Of a DNA stretch of 64,000 bases, positions 25,567-33,493 are shown in pieces; within the stretch, counting starts at the first letter, position 1; each line of letters starts with the position of its first letter. The position numbers and the translations under genes are program-made. Under the pieces are notes generated by a model. The model was given only the letters and a program-made list of their open reading frames with translations. It ran no database searches and was not told the DNA's origin. The stretch lies in NCBI RefSeq assembly GCF_014207355.1, contig NZ_JACHEF010000003.1, positions 719,763 through 783,762 on the forward strand, given 5' to 3'. The stretch is from Mesorhizobium sangaii (GTDB taxonomy: Bacteria; Pseudomonadota; Alphaproteobacteria; Rhizobiales; Rhizobiaceae).

Positions 25567-25845
25567 ATGGCGGTCTATGTCGACGCGGCGATCTGGAACT
25601 GGGCTGGCCATCGCTGGTGCCATCTGATGGCTGACGACACCGATGAGTTGCATCGCTTCGCCGCGCAACTCGGCGTCAAGCACTCATCCTACCAGGGGCC
25701 GCCCAAGACATCGGCGCCGCACTATGACATAACCGGCTTCGAGCGCGACCGTGCGGTGCGGCTCGGCGCTTTCGAATGCAGCCGCGAGGAGATCGTCGCG
25801 ATCTTCCGGCGGGTGCGGGTGCCCAATGGAAAGGCTCGGCGATGA
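25567..25845 (+). CDS. DUF4031 family protein
   Basis: The 92-residue protein matches the DUF4031 family: MAVYVDAAIWNWAGHRWCHL at the start, DDTDELHRFAAQLGV, and HYDITGFERDRAVRLGA. The function is unknown. Its stop overlaps the start of the LysE-type exporter gene (ATGA), so the two are translated together. Confidence 0.85.
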   Translation: MAVYVDAAIWNWAGHRWCHLMADDTDELHRFAAQLGVKHSSYQGPPKTSAPHYDITGFERDRAVRLGAFECSREEIVAIFRRVRVPNGKARR

Positions 25846-26453
25846 CACCAACGGCATTTCTGGCTTATTGCGCCGCGATCACGCTTGCAGCCGCAACACC
25901 CGGACCGGCGATGTTCGCGGTCATCACCAACGGCGTGTCGCGCGGGTTTCTTCGTGCGTTCGTGGCCGGGGTCGGCGTCGCCGCCGGCGATGCCGTGCTG
26001 GTCACCCTGGCGTTGCTTGGACTGGTGGCGTTGGCCCAGACTTTCGAATGGGTTTTTCTCCTGCTGAAATACGCGGGCGCCACCTATCTGGTTTTTCTCG
26101 GCATCAGGATGTGGCGAGCCGCCGCCACGCAATCGGATGAACCGCAGGCGTCGCAGGCACGATTGTCACGGTCGTTCTTCCTCGGTGCATCCATTGCGCT
26201 GGGCAATCCGAAGGCGATCCTGTTCCATGCTTCGATCATGCCGCTGATCCTGAACCTCAACACCATGACCCTTGCCGACGGACTGCTGGTGGTCGCGGTC
26301 GTCGTCAGCGTCAACATCCTCACCATGGGTATTTATGCTGCACTTGCCGGGCGGGCTTCGGGCTGGTTCAGGACGCCGAGACGCATGCGGCTGATGAACA
26401 GGTTTGCCGGCAGCGCGATGATCGGCACCGGAGCGCTCATTGCCGCACGCTGA
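25842..26453 (+). CDS. LysE/RhtB family exporter
   Basis: The 203-residue inner-membrane protein has about six hydrophobic helices and the family signature TPGPAMFAVITNG after the first helix, followed by GVAAGDAVLVTLALLGL and YLVFLGIRMWR. The family exports amino acids or related metabolites; the specific substrate cannot be told from the sequence. It overlaps the DUF4031 gene by 4 bp. Confidence 0.9.
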   Translation: MTPTAFLAYCAAITLAAATPGPAMFAVITNGVSRGFLRAFVAGVGVAAGDAVLVTLALLGLVALAQTFEWVFLLLKYAGATYLVFLGIRMWRAAATQSDEPQASQARLSRSFFLGASIALGNPKAILFHASIMPLILNLNTMTLADGLLVVAVVVSVNILTMGIYAALAGRASGWFRTPRRMRLMNRFAGSAMIGTGALIAAR

Positions 26454-26473
26454 GTGGTGAAACGCCACACGAC

Positions 26474-26502
26474 TTGCGTTTGTCGCGCATCCCCTCTATA
26501 TG
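26474..26502 (+). promoter_or_regulatory. Predicted promoter of rpsB
   Basis: TTGCGT at 26474-26479 and TATATG at 26497-26502 are separated by 17 nt. The implied start would give an rpsB leader of about 120 nt, which holds self-complementary segments. Confidence 0.4.
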
Positions 26503-26509
26503 CGCGCTC

Positions 26510-26629
26510 ATTCCACACACGGACTTTGGTGTCTGCCCGGGAGAAATCCGGCTGAAACCTCCGGTGGCGTTCGAGGACAAAGTCCAAAAATGCCTGTGTC
26601 CGTGGAGGCTAACCGGAAAGGAACTAAGA
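26510..26629 (+). promoter_or_regulatory. rpsB 5' leader with two alternative pairings
   Basis: One leader segment can pair with either of two downstream segments. GGACTTTG (26521-26528) is complementary to CAAAGTCC (26578-26585), and the overlapping CACGGAC (26518-26524) is complementary to GTCCGTG (26598-26604), which ends near the GGAAAGGAA ribosome-binding region. The two pairings exclude each other. Ribosomal protein S2 is known to autoregulate rpsB-tsf in other bacteria through a leader; a similar role here is inference. Confidence 0.4.
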
Positions 26630-27412
26630 ATGGCTCTGCCTGATTTCAGCATGCGCCAGCTTTTGGAAGCTGGCATTCACTTCGGCCACCAGACCCACCG
26701 CTGGAACCCGAAAATGGCGCCTTACATCTATGGCGCCCGTAACAACATCCACATCATTGACCTCTCGCAGACGGTGCCTTTGCTGCACCAGGCGCTGAAG
26801 CAGGTTTCCGACACTGTCGCCAAGGGCGGCCGCGTGCTGTTCGTCGGCACCAAGCGTCAGGCGTCCGACATCGTCGCCGATGCGGCACAGCGTTCGGCCC
26901 AGTACTATGTCAATTCGCGTTGGCTCGGCGGCATGCTGACCAACTGGAAGACGATCTCGAACTCGATCCAGCGCCTGCGCAAACTCGACGAGATGCTGGC
27001 CGGCGAGGCCCAGGGCCTCACCAAGAAGGAGCGCCTCAACCTCGACCGCGAGCGCGAGAAGCTCGACAAGGCGTTGGGCGGCATCAAGGACATGGGCTCG
27101 ACGCCCGACCTGATGTTCGTCATCGACACCAACAAGGAAGCGATCGCCATCCTCGAGGCCAAGCGCCTCGGCATTCCGGTCGTCGCCATCATCGATTCGA
27201 ACTGCGACCCGGACAAGATCGACTTCCCGATTCCCGGCAATGACGACGCTGCCCGCGCCATCCAGCTCTATTGCGACCTGATCGCCAAGGCTGCGATCGA
27301 CGGCATCGCCCGCCAGCAGGGTGCACTCGGCGTCGACATCGGCGCTTCGATCGAAGCTCCGATCGAACCGGCACTCGATCCGGCTCCGGCATTGGAAGCC
27401 CCCGAAGCTTAA
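26630..27412 (+). CDS. rpsB: 30S ribosomal protein S2
   Basis: S2 is a late-assembling protein of the small subunit. The 260-residue sequence has MALPDFSMRQLLEAGIHFGH at the start, WNPKMAPYIYGARN, SRWLGGMLTNWKTI and DTNKEAIAILEAKRLGIPVVA in two stretches, all typical. ATG 26630 follows GGAAAGGAA. An acidic, proline/alanine-rich tail of about 25 residues ends the protein, as in other alphaproteobacteria. It precedes tsf in the conserved order. Confidence 0.98.
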   Translation: MALPDFSMRQLLEAGIHFGHQTHRWNPKMAPYIYGARNNIHIIDLSQTVPLLHQALKQVSDTVAKGGRVLFVGTKRQASDIVADAAQRSAQYYVNSRWLGGMLTNWKTISNSIQRLRKLDEMLAGEAQGLTKKERLNLDREREKLDKALGGIKDMGSTPDLMFVIDTNKEAIAILEAKRLGIPVVAIIDSNCDPDKIDFPIPGNDDAARAIQLYCDLIAKAAIDGIARQQGALGVDIGASIEAPIEPALDPAPALEAPEA

Positions 27413-27417
27413 TAATC

Positions 27418-27437
27418 GAAGGCCGGTTGCGGCCTTC
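27418..27437 (+). terminator. Hairpin directly after rpsB
   Basis: GAAGGCC and GGCCTTC form a 7-bp stem around GGTTGC, 5 nt after the rpsB stop. It is followed by a T-rich but interrupted stretch, so it is more likely a partial terminator or attenuator between rpsB and tsf. Confidence 0.45.
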
Positions 27438-27468
27438 ATCATTCTCATATTTTGGCACGCTAAACAGA

Positions 27469-27493
27469 CGCACCATCGAGGTTCGATGGTGCG
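27469..27493 (+). promoter_or_regulatory. Perfect 11-bp hairpin before tsf
   Basis: CGCACCATCGA and TCGATGGTGCG form a perfect 11-bp stem with a GGT loop, 28 nt before the tsf start. There is no T run. Possible roles are RNA processing, attenuation or a binding site. Confidence 0.55.
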
Positions 27494-27521
27494 TTGGTGC
27501 ATTTAAAACAAAGAGGCGACA

Positions 27522-28445
27522 ATGAGCATTTCGGCTGCACAGGTCAAAGAACTCCGCGACTTGACCGGCGCGGGCATGATGGACTGCAAGGCGGCGTTGA
27601 ACGAAACCAACGGCAACATGGAAGAGGCCGTCGACTGGCTGCGCAAGAAGGGTATTTCCAAGGCCGACAAGAAGGCCGGCCGCACCGCGGCTGAGGGCCT
27701 CATCGGCGTCGATTCCGGCCCGCGCGAAGCCGCCGTCGTCGAAGTCAATTCCGAGACCGACTTCGTTGCTCGTAATGCTGCGTTCCAGGAGATCGTTGCC
27801 AATGTGGCCAAGGTCGCGCTCGCTTATGGCGGCAAGACCGAGGCGGTTGCAGCGGCCAAATATCCGGGTTCGGACAAGTCGGTCACCGACACCATCAAGG
27901 ACGCCGTCGGCACCATCGGGGAGAACCTGGGCTTCCGCCGTTCGGCCAAGCTGACCGTTCCGCATGGCGCCGTCGCCACCTACGTCCACAACGCCGTTGC
28001 CGATGGCCTCGGCAAGCTCGGCGTGCTGGTCGCGATCGAGACAACGGGCAACGAGCATGCCGCCAACGCCTTTGCGCGCCAGGTTGCCATGCATGTTGCC
28101 GCCACCAGCCCGATGGCGCTGACCACCGAAGAACTCGATCCGGCGGCAATCGAGCGCGAGAAGGCGATCTTCTCCGATCAGGCGCGCCAGTCCGGCAAGC
28201 CGGAAGCGATCATCGAGAAGATGGTCGAGGGCCGTCTGCGCAAGTTCTACGAGGAAGTCGTCCTTCTGAAGCAGGCCTTCGTGCTCAATCCCGACATCAC
28301 CGTCGAGAAGGCGCTGAAGGATGCCGAGAAGGACATCGGCGCCCCGGCCAAGATCACCGCCTATCTGCGCTTTGCGCTGGGCGAAGGCATCGAGAAGGAA
28401 GAGACCGATTTCGCGGCGGAAGTCGCGGCGGCGGTCAAGAAGTAA
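27522..28445 (+). CDS. tsf: Elongation factor Ts
   Basis: EF-Ts reloads EF-Tu with GTP by nucleotide exchange. The 307-residue protein has the N-terminal LRDLTGAGMMDCKAALNE signature, then AVDWLRKKGISKADKKAGR, VEVNSETDFVARN (the TDFVAR motif that contacts EF-Tu) and two core subdomains with the usual alphaproteobacterial length. An AAAGAGGCG site precedes ATG 27522. It is expressed with rpsB, although the hairpins between them suggest separate control of levels. Confidence 0.98.
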   Translation: MSISAAQVKELRDLTGAGMMDCKAALNETNGNMEEAVDWLRKKGISKADKKAGRTAAEGLIGVDSGPREAAVVEVNSETDFVARNAAFQEIVANVAKVALAYGGKTEAVAAAKYPGSDKSVTDTIKDAVGTIGENLGFRRSAKLTVPHGAVATYVHNAVADGLGKLGVLVAIETTGNEHAANAFARQVAMHVAATSPMALTTEELDPAAIEREKAIFSDQARQSGKPEAIIEKMVEGRLRKFYEEVVLLKQAFVLNPDITVEKALKDAEKDIGAPAKITAYLRFALGEGIEKEETDFAAEVAAAVKK

Positions 28446-28476
28446 GCTGCCGCGGCAGCTATCCTTCTAACGAATT

Positions 28477-29397
28477 TTATCGGCCGGGCGTCCGCAGGGA
28501 TGCCCGGCCGATTTCTTGTGCGGTGTCGATGAAGGCCCTGAGTTTCGGCGCCATCGACGCCCTGCGGGGAAAATAGAGGAACAGCCCAGGCTCGTCGATC
28601 GCGGCTTCAGGCAGCACCTCGACCAGCCGGCCGGCCTGGATGTCGGCTCGCACCAGCGGCTCGAACAGATAGGCCAGCCCGATGCCGGCCAGCGCCATGT
28701 CGCGCGCCGACAGCGGATCGGTGACGACGACGCTGCCACGCGTTTCGACGCCGATATCCTTGCCCTGGTCGGACAGATCCCAGCGGTAGAGCGCGCGCGA
28801 TCGCAACAGCCGATAGCCGATGCAATTGTGGCTGGAGAGATCAGCCAGCGTTCGCGGCTTTCCGTGGCGTCCGACATAGGCGGGGGAGGCGACGATGATC
28901 GTTCGGAACGGCTCGGTCAGCCGCACCGTCACCATATCCTCGGCAATCATCTCGCCCAGCCTTATGCCGGTGTCGAAGCCTTCGCCGACAATGTCGCTCA
29001 GGCGCTCATCGGTGAACACTTCCACCGTCACTTCGGGATAGCGCTCGGCCATTGCCGCCAGGATGGGCATCAAGGCGAGCGGCAGCGCCAGGCGCGGCAC
29101 GTTGATCTTGAGCAGGCCGCTCGCCCTGCCTTTCACCGAGCGAATGCGCTCGATCCTGTCGGCGATGTCTTCCAATGCCGGTTCCGCCGCCGCAACGAGC
29201 GCCTCACCGGCCTCGGTCAAAGCAACGCTGCGCGTGGTGCGGGCAAACAGCGGCTGGCCGATCCGCTCTTCGACAAGGCGCACCGCGTGGCTGACCGCCG
29301 AAGGGCTCATGCCAAGTTCCGCGGCGGCCGACGCAAAGCCGCCGCGCCGCGCCACGGCGACGATGACGGGAAGATGGCTGAGCAGGTCTCGATCCAT
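28477..29397 (-). CDS. LysR family transcriptional regulator
   Basis: The 306-residue protein has the N-terminal winged helix-turn-helix (FASAAAELGMSPSAVSHAVRLVEERIG in two stretches, residues 16-42) and a LysR substrate-binding domain from about residue 92. It is divergent from a gene pair for a secreted NTF2-like protein and an aldo/keto reductase, with a 115-nt A/T-richer gap that would hold its operator. By LysR custom it probably controls that pair in response to an unknown small molecule. Confidence 0.9.
   Translation of the reverse strand: MDRDLLSHLPVIVAVARRGGFASAAAELGMSPSAVSHAVRLVEERIGQPLFARTTRSVALTEAGEALVAAAEPALEDIADRIERIRSVKGRASGLLKINVPRLALPLALMPILAAMAERYPEVTVEVFTDERLSDIVGEGFDTGIRLGEMIAEDMVTVRLTEPFRTIIVASPAYVGRHGKPRTLADLSSHNCIGYRLLRSRALYRWDLSDQGKDIGVETRGSVVVTDPLSARDMALAGIGLAYLFEPLVRADIQAGRLVEVLPEAAIDEPGLFLYFPRRASMAPKLRAFIDTAQEIGRASLRTPGR
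28480..28511 (+). terminator. Terminator of tsf, overlapping the end of the LysR gene
   Basis: TCGGCCGGGC and GCCCGGCCGA form a perfect 10-bp stem with a 12-nt loop, followed by TTTCTT. On the minus strand it is followed by TAAAATTC, so it may serve both convergent genes. It encodes the last residues of the LysR regulator. A 16-nt palindrome AGCTGCCG/CGGCAGCT sits just before it at 28445-28460. Confidence 0.65.
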
Positions 29398-29512
29398 TCA
29401 TGCATGATATCGCATAGTCCATACTGATAATGCAATCTTCCCGACGCCGGCGCGCTGGCCCACATTGTCGCCAACAGATCGGCGACGGGCCGATGCCCAA
29501 AGGAGAAGAGAT

Positions 29513-30049
29513 ATGAATGCATTGAAGTGCGCTACCTTCGCGGCGGGTATTGCGCTGGCGCCAGTCGACGCCGGCGGAGCCGAGCCATCCCGCGAAATCA
29601 CGCTCGCTGATGAGCGCGCGGTCATCCGCATCGCCGATGCCATCGATCGCGCCGTGGATGCACAGGATTGGCGGCTGGCCCGCAGCTACTTCGCTGACCG
29701 CGTCACTGTCGACTTCAGCAGCCTGAGCGGACAGCCCTCGGCCACCATCGCCTCAGACGATCTGATTGGAAGCTGGGCAGCGAATCTCAGGGGCAGCAAG
29801 ACCAGCCTGCATCTGCGCACCAACCACCAGGTCGCCATTGACGGCAACGCCGCGACCGTCTCCTCCAACGGCTATGCCTGGAACCGGATGGAAGGCAATG
29901 GCGACCCGCTCTGGGAAGTCTGGGGCACCTACGAACACCATCTGACCCGTTCGGGCGCCGGCTGGATAGTGGACGGCTTCACATTCCGCATGACGCATGA
30001 GCGCGGCAATCCGTGGGTCAAGACGACCCCCGGACAGGATCGGCATTGA
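29513..30049 (+). CDS. Secreted NTF2/SnoaL-like protein
   Basis: The 178-residue protein has an N-terminal signal-like segment (residues 1-24, ending near AGGAEPS) and an NTF2-like fold of the SnoaL/nuclear-transport-factor-2 family: IADAIDRAVDAQDWRLARSYF, VDFSSLSGQ, TNHQVAIDGN and GWIVDGFTFRMT. Proteins of this fold bind or convert small molecules. ATG 29513 follows AGGAG. It is 19 nt upstream of the aldo/keto reductase, so they likely act on related substrates. Confidence 0.75.
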   Translation: MNALKCATFAAGIALAPVDAGGAEPSREITLADERAVIRIADAIDRAVDAQDWRLARSYFADRVTVDFSSLSGQPSATIASDDLIGSWAANLRGSKTSLHLRTNHQVAIDGNAATVSSNGYAWNRMEGNGDPLWEVWGTYEHHLTRSGAGWIVDGFTFRMTHERGNPWVKTTPGQDRH

Positions 30050-30068
30050 ACAGGATCGGAACGACACC

Positions 30069-31175
30069 ATGACCATGTCCTACTACACCCTTGGCAACAG
30101 CGGGCTGCGAGTCACCCGGCTGGCGCTCGGGACCATGACCTTCGGCACCGAATGGGGCTGGGGTGCCAACAAGGAAACGGCGCGCGCCCTGGTCGATGCC
30201 TATGTCGAGGCAGGCGGGAATTTCTTCGACACCGCCGACGCCTACACCGGCGGCACCTCCGAGACCTGGCTTGGCGAGTTCATCGCCGAGCGCGGCCTGC
30301 GCGACAAGGCGGTGATCAGCACCAAATTCAGCATGAATCTGGAGCAGGGCAATCCAAATGCCGGCGGCAATGGCCGCAAGAACATCATCCGCGCCGTCGA
30401 AAGCTCACTGAAGCGACTCGGTACCGATTACATCGATCTCTATATCCTGCATGCCTGGGACAGGCTGACGTCGCCGGAAGAGGTGATGCGGACGCTTGAC
30501 GATCTGGTGCGCGCCGGAAAGATCCGCCATGTCGGGTTGTCCGACATCCCCGCCTGGTACGCAAGCAGGGCGCAATCCGTCGCCGAGCAACGCGGCTATG
30601 AACCGGTTTCGGCGCTGCAGCTCGAATATTCGCTGGCCGAGCGCAACATCGAGCATGAATTCGTGCCGTTCGGCACGCGCTATGGCGCCGGCATCATGGT
30701 CTGGAGCCCGCTGGCAAGCGGCCTGCTGAGTGGCAAATATCGTTCGGATACAATCAATAAGGCCGGCGGCAGGCTGGAGACAATGCGCGGTTCGAGCAAT
30801 CCGGGCTTCCAGAAATTTACCGACCGCAACTGGGCAATCGTTGCCGAACTGGAAAAGGTTGCCCGCGAGCTTGGCCGCGGCATGGCCCAAATCGCCTTGA
30901 ACTGGGCGGCGACAAGACCCGGTGTCGCCTCGGTGATCATCGGTGCGACCAGGCTGGATCAGCTCAAGGACAATCTCGGCGCGCTCGATTTCGAGATTCC
31001 GCGGGAACTTTTGGCACGGCTCGACGCGGTCAGCCGGCCAGTCACGCCATTCCCATATTCGTTCTTCGGGCCGGAAATCCAAGGTGGCCTCACCGGGGGC
31101 CAGGCGGTCGCCGACAAGCCGGCGGGCTACTTTCCGGACCTGCTCATGGAAGGCGCTTTTGCCGGCGTCAGCTAG
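30069..31175 (+). CDS. Aldo/keto reductase
   Basis: The 368-residue NADPH-dependent oxidoreductase has the AKR barrel and tetrad: FFDTADAY (Asp and Tyr), VISTKFS (Lys) and YILHAWD (His). GTMTFGTEWGWG near the start and WSPLASGLLSGKY in the cofactor half are typical of the YajO/Tas-like branch. Two in-frame ATGs (30069, 30075) are possible; I take the first. Its substrate is unknown. It appears to form an operon with the NTF2-like gene under the divergent LysR gene. Confidence 0.92.
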   Translation: MTMSYYTLGNSGLRVTRLALGTMTFGTEWGWGANKETARALVDAYVEAGGNFFDTADAYTGGTSETWLGEFIAERGLRDKAVISTKFSMNLEQGNPNAGGNGRKNIIRAVESSLKRLGTDYIDLYILHAWDRLTSPEEVMRTLDDLVRAGKIRHVGLSDIPAWYASRAQSVAEQRGYEPVSALQLEYSLAERNIEHEFVPFGTRYGAGIMVWSPLASGLLSGKYRSDTINKAGGRLETMRGSSNPGFQKFTDRNWAIVAELEKVARELGRGMAQIALNWAATRPGVASVIIGATRLDQLKDNLGALDFEIPRELLARLDAVSRPVTPFPYSFFGPEIQGGLTGGQAVADKPAGYFPDLLMEGAFAGVS

Positions 31176-31212
31176 TGATTGGCAGAGCGTCTCGATCTCG
31201 AATATCCGGCTC

Positions 31213-31238
31213 GGGCGCCGCGTGACATCGCGGCGCCC
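31213..31238 (+). terminator. Strong hairpin between the aldo/keto reductase and pyrH
   Basis: GGGCGCCGCG and CGCGGCGCCC form a perfect 10-bp stem around TGACAT. Only TTCGTGT follows, so it is a weak intrinsic terminator at best, but it separates two transcription units. Confidence 0.45.
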
Positions 31239-31337
31239 TTCGTGTATCGGAACACGGCATCGCGCCATGTTTTGGGGGCGGCGCCTGCGCGAGGGTAGCC
31301 ACCCAGAACGCGTCACATGCAAATTGACGAGGACCAT

Positions 31338-32060
31338 ATGACGGTGAAGCCCCTCTACCGACGTGTCTTGTTGAAAGCGTCGGGCGAAGCGTTGATGGGC
31401 GAACAGCATTTCGGCATCGACGTTTCGGTGGTGGACCGCATCGCCGCCGATATCGCCGAAGCCCGCGCACTGGGCATCGAGGTTGGCGTCGTCATCGGCG
31501 GCGGCAACATCTTTCGCGGCGTGGCCGTTGCCTCCAAGGGCGGTGACCGCGTCACCGGCGACCACATGGGCATGCTTGCCACGGTCATCAATTCGCTGGC
31601 GCTGCGCACGTCATTGAACAAGATCGGGGTCGACGCCGTGGTGCTCTCTGCGATCGCCATGCCCGAACTCTGCGAGAGTTTCTCACAGCGCCAGGCAACC
31701 GCCTACATGAACCAGGGCAAGGTGGTGATCTTTGCCGGCGGCACTGGCAATCCGTTCTTCACCACTGATTCGGCGGCTGCACTTCGCGCGGCTGAAATCG
31801 GTGCCGACGCGCTGTTCAAGGGCACTCAGGTCGACGGTGTCTACTCGGCCGACCCGAAGAAGGACCCGGATGCGACGCGTTTCGAGCGCATCAGCCATGG
31901 CGAAGTCATAAAACGCGGCCTCTCCATCATGGATACGGCTGCGATTGCACTTGCGCGCGAAAACAACATTCCGATAATCGTCTATTCGATCCACGAAAAA
32001 GGTGGGTTTGGCGATATTCTAAGGGGCGGCGGCCGCTGCACGGTCGTCGCGGACGATTGA
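31338..32060 (+). CDS. pyrH: UMP kinase
   Basis: This hexameric kinase phosphorylates UMP to UDP. Motifs seen in the 240 residues: YRRVLLKASGEALMG (phosphate-binding lysine and loop), VVIGGGNIFRG, FAGGTGNPFFTTDSAAALRA and KGTQVDGVYSADPKKDP. ATG 31338 follows GAGGACC. It starts the plus-strand cluster that continues through frr, uppS and cdsA. Confidence 0.97.
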   Translation: MTVKPLYRRVLLKASGEALMGEQHFGIDVSVVDRIAADIAEARALGIEVGVVIGGGNIFRGVAVASKGGDRVTGDHMGMLATVINSLALRTSLNKIGVDAVVLSAIAMPELCESFSQRQATAYMNQGKVVIFAGGTGNPFFTTDSAAALRAAEIGADALFKGTQVDGVYSADPKKDPDATRFERISHGEVIKRGLSIMDTAAIALARENNIPIIVYSIHEKGGFGDILRGGGRCTVVADD

Positions 32061-32115
32061 TCCGGGCCTGGTCCCGAAAAAGGGGATCCCGGTTTTCGAC
32101 AATCAGGCTCGAACA

Positions 32116-32130
32116 CGGGGCCTTGCCCCG
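32116..32130 (+). other. Small hairpin between pyrH and frr
   Basis: CGGGGC-CTT-GCCCCG is a perfect 6-bp stem-loop in the 109-nt pyrH-frr gap. Just upstream (32071-32100), CCCGAAAAAGGGGATCCCGGTTTTCG looks like a remnant of a short rhizobial intergenic repeat. Neither has a clear role. Confidence 0.35.
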
Positions 32131-32169
32131 AAGCAGTGAACCCGCGCTAGACGGGTCGAGGAGATTAAG

Positions 32170-32724
32170 ATGAGTGGTGAGTACGACGATCTCAAGCGGC
32201 GCATGGACGGGGCAATCGCCGCGTTCAAACATGACCTGGCCTCGCTGCGGACCGGTCGCGCCTCCAGCAATCTGCTCGACGCGATCCAGGTGCAGGCCTA
32301 TGGCACCACCATGCCGATCAACCAGGTCGCCAACGTCTCGGTGCCGGAGCCGCGCATGATTTCGGTGTCGGTCTGGGACAAGTCAATGGTCGGTGCGGTC
32401 GACCGCGCCATTCGCGAATCCAATCTGGGCTTCAACCCGATCGTCGACGGCACCAATCTCAGGATTCCGCTGCCGGAGCTCAACGAACAGCGCCGCAAGG
32501 AACTGGTCAAGATCTCGCACGGCTACGCCGAGAACGCCCGGGTCGCCGCGCGCCATGTGCGCCGCGACGGCATGGACTTCCTGAAGAAGGCGGAAAAGGA
32601 CGGCGACATCAGCGAGGACGACCAGCGCAAGCGTTCCGACCAGGTCCAGAAACTTACCGACGAAACGATCAGCACCATCGACCACCTGCTTTCCGATAAG
32701 GAAGCTGAAATCATGCAGGTTTAG
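32170..32724 (+). CDS. frr: Ribosome recycling factor
   Basis: RRF with EF-G splits the ribosome after termination. The 184-residue length is standard. Typical segments: LRTGRASSNLLDAIQV, YGTTMPINQVANVSVPEPR, LPELNEQRRKELVK and GDISEDDQRKRSDQVQKLTD. It follows pyrH in the near-universal pyrH-frr order. Confidence 0.97.
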   Translation: MSGEYDDLKRRMDGAIAAFKHDLASLRTGRASSNLLDAIQVQAYGTTMPINQVANVSVPEPRMISVSVWDKSMVGAVDRAIRESNLGFNPIVDGTNLRIPLPELNEQRRKELVKISHGYAENARVAARHVRRDGMDFLKKAEKDGDISEDDQRKRSDQVQKLTDETISTIDHLLSDKEAEIMQV

Positions 32725-32758
32725 GGTTTTGGCCATCGGCTGACCCGAAAGCGAGAAC

Positions 32759-33493
32759 ATGGCAACGCCCGCGCATGTCGCGATCATCATGGACGGAAAC
32801 GGACGCTGGGCCAAGGCGCGCGGGCTGCCTCGTCTTGCTGGCCATCGTGCCGGCGTCGAGGCGCTGCGCAAGACGGTGCGCGCCGCACCCGGGCTCGGCA
32901 TCTCGTTCCTGACTGTCTATGCCTTCTCGTCGGAGAACTGGTCGCGGCCGAAGTCCGAGGTCAGCGACCTGATGGGCCTGCTGAAACTGTTCATCCGCCG
33001 TGATCTCGCCGATTTGCACCAGAGCGGTGTGCGGGTCCGAATCATCGGCGACAGGGCAGGGCTGCAATCCGACATCAGAGGCCTGCTCGACGAGGCCGAA
33101 TCGCTGACCGCCGCAAATGAAGCGCTGACGCTGGTCATTGCCTTCAACTATGGCGGACGCGACGAGATCGTGCGCACAGCGCGCAAGCTTGCCGCAGCCG
33201 TGGCGCGTGGCGAACTCGACAGCGAAGCGATCACCGCCGAAAGCTTTGCCGGCGCTCTCGACACGCAAGGCATTCCTGACCCGGAACTGGTGATCCGCAC
33301 CAGTGGTGAGCTGCGGCTGTCGAACTTCCTCCTGTGGCAGGCTGCCTATAGCGAGCTCGTCTTCCTGCCTTGCTACTGGCCCGACTTCAGCCGCGAGCAT
33401 CTTGCCGAGGCCTTGCGCGAATTTGCCAGCCGCGAACGCCGTTTCGGCGGACTTGGCCCGCAGGACGTTGCCTCGCGACCGGCCGCAGGATGA
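32759..33493 (+). CDS. uppS: Isoprenyl transferase (undecaprenyl diphosphate synthase)
   Basis: The cis-prenyltransferase makes the C55 lipid carrier for peptidoglycan and O-antigen. HVAIIMDGNGRWAKARGLPR holds the catalytic aspartate and diphosphate-binding residues, FSSENWSRP is the second conserved region, and RTSGELRLSNFLLWQ with AYSELVF is the C-terminal signature. ATG 32759 gives 244 residues. The stop overlaps the cdsA start (ATGA). Confidence 0.97.
   Translation: MATPAHVAIIMDGNGRWAKARGLPRLAGHRAGVEALRKTVRAAPGLGISFLTVYAFSSENWSRPKSEVSDLMGLLKLFIRRDLADLHQSGVRVRIIGDRAGLQSDIRGLLDEAESLTAANEALTLVIAFNYGGRDEIVRTARKLAAAVARGELDSEAITAESFAGALDTQGIPDPELVIRTSGELRLSNFLLWQAAYSELVFLPCYWPDFSREHLAEALREFASRERRFGGLGPQDVASRPAAG

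Noticed and set aside
29398..29512. A clear LysR operator in the divergent gap
   Set aside because: GCATGATA and GATAATGC form only a partial inverted repeat around 29403-29434; the match is too weak to list as a site.
30405..31565. A 386-codon frame crossing the aldo/keto reductase and pyrH in reverse
   Set aside because: It spans two well-supported genes and an intergenic hairpin, which is not expected of a real gene.
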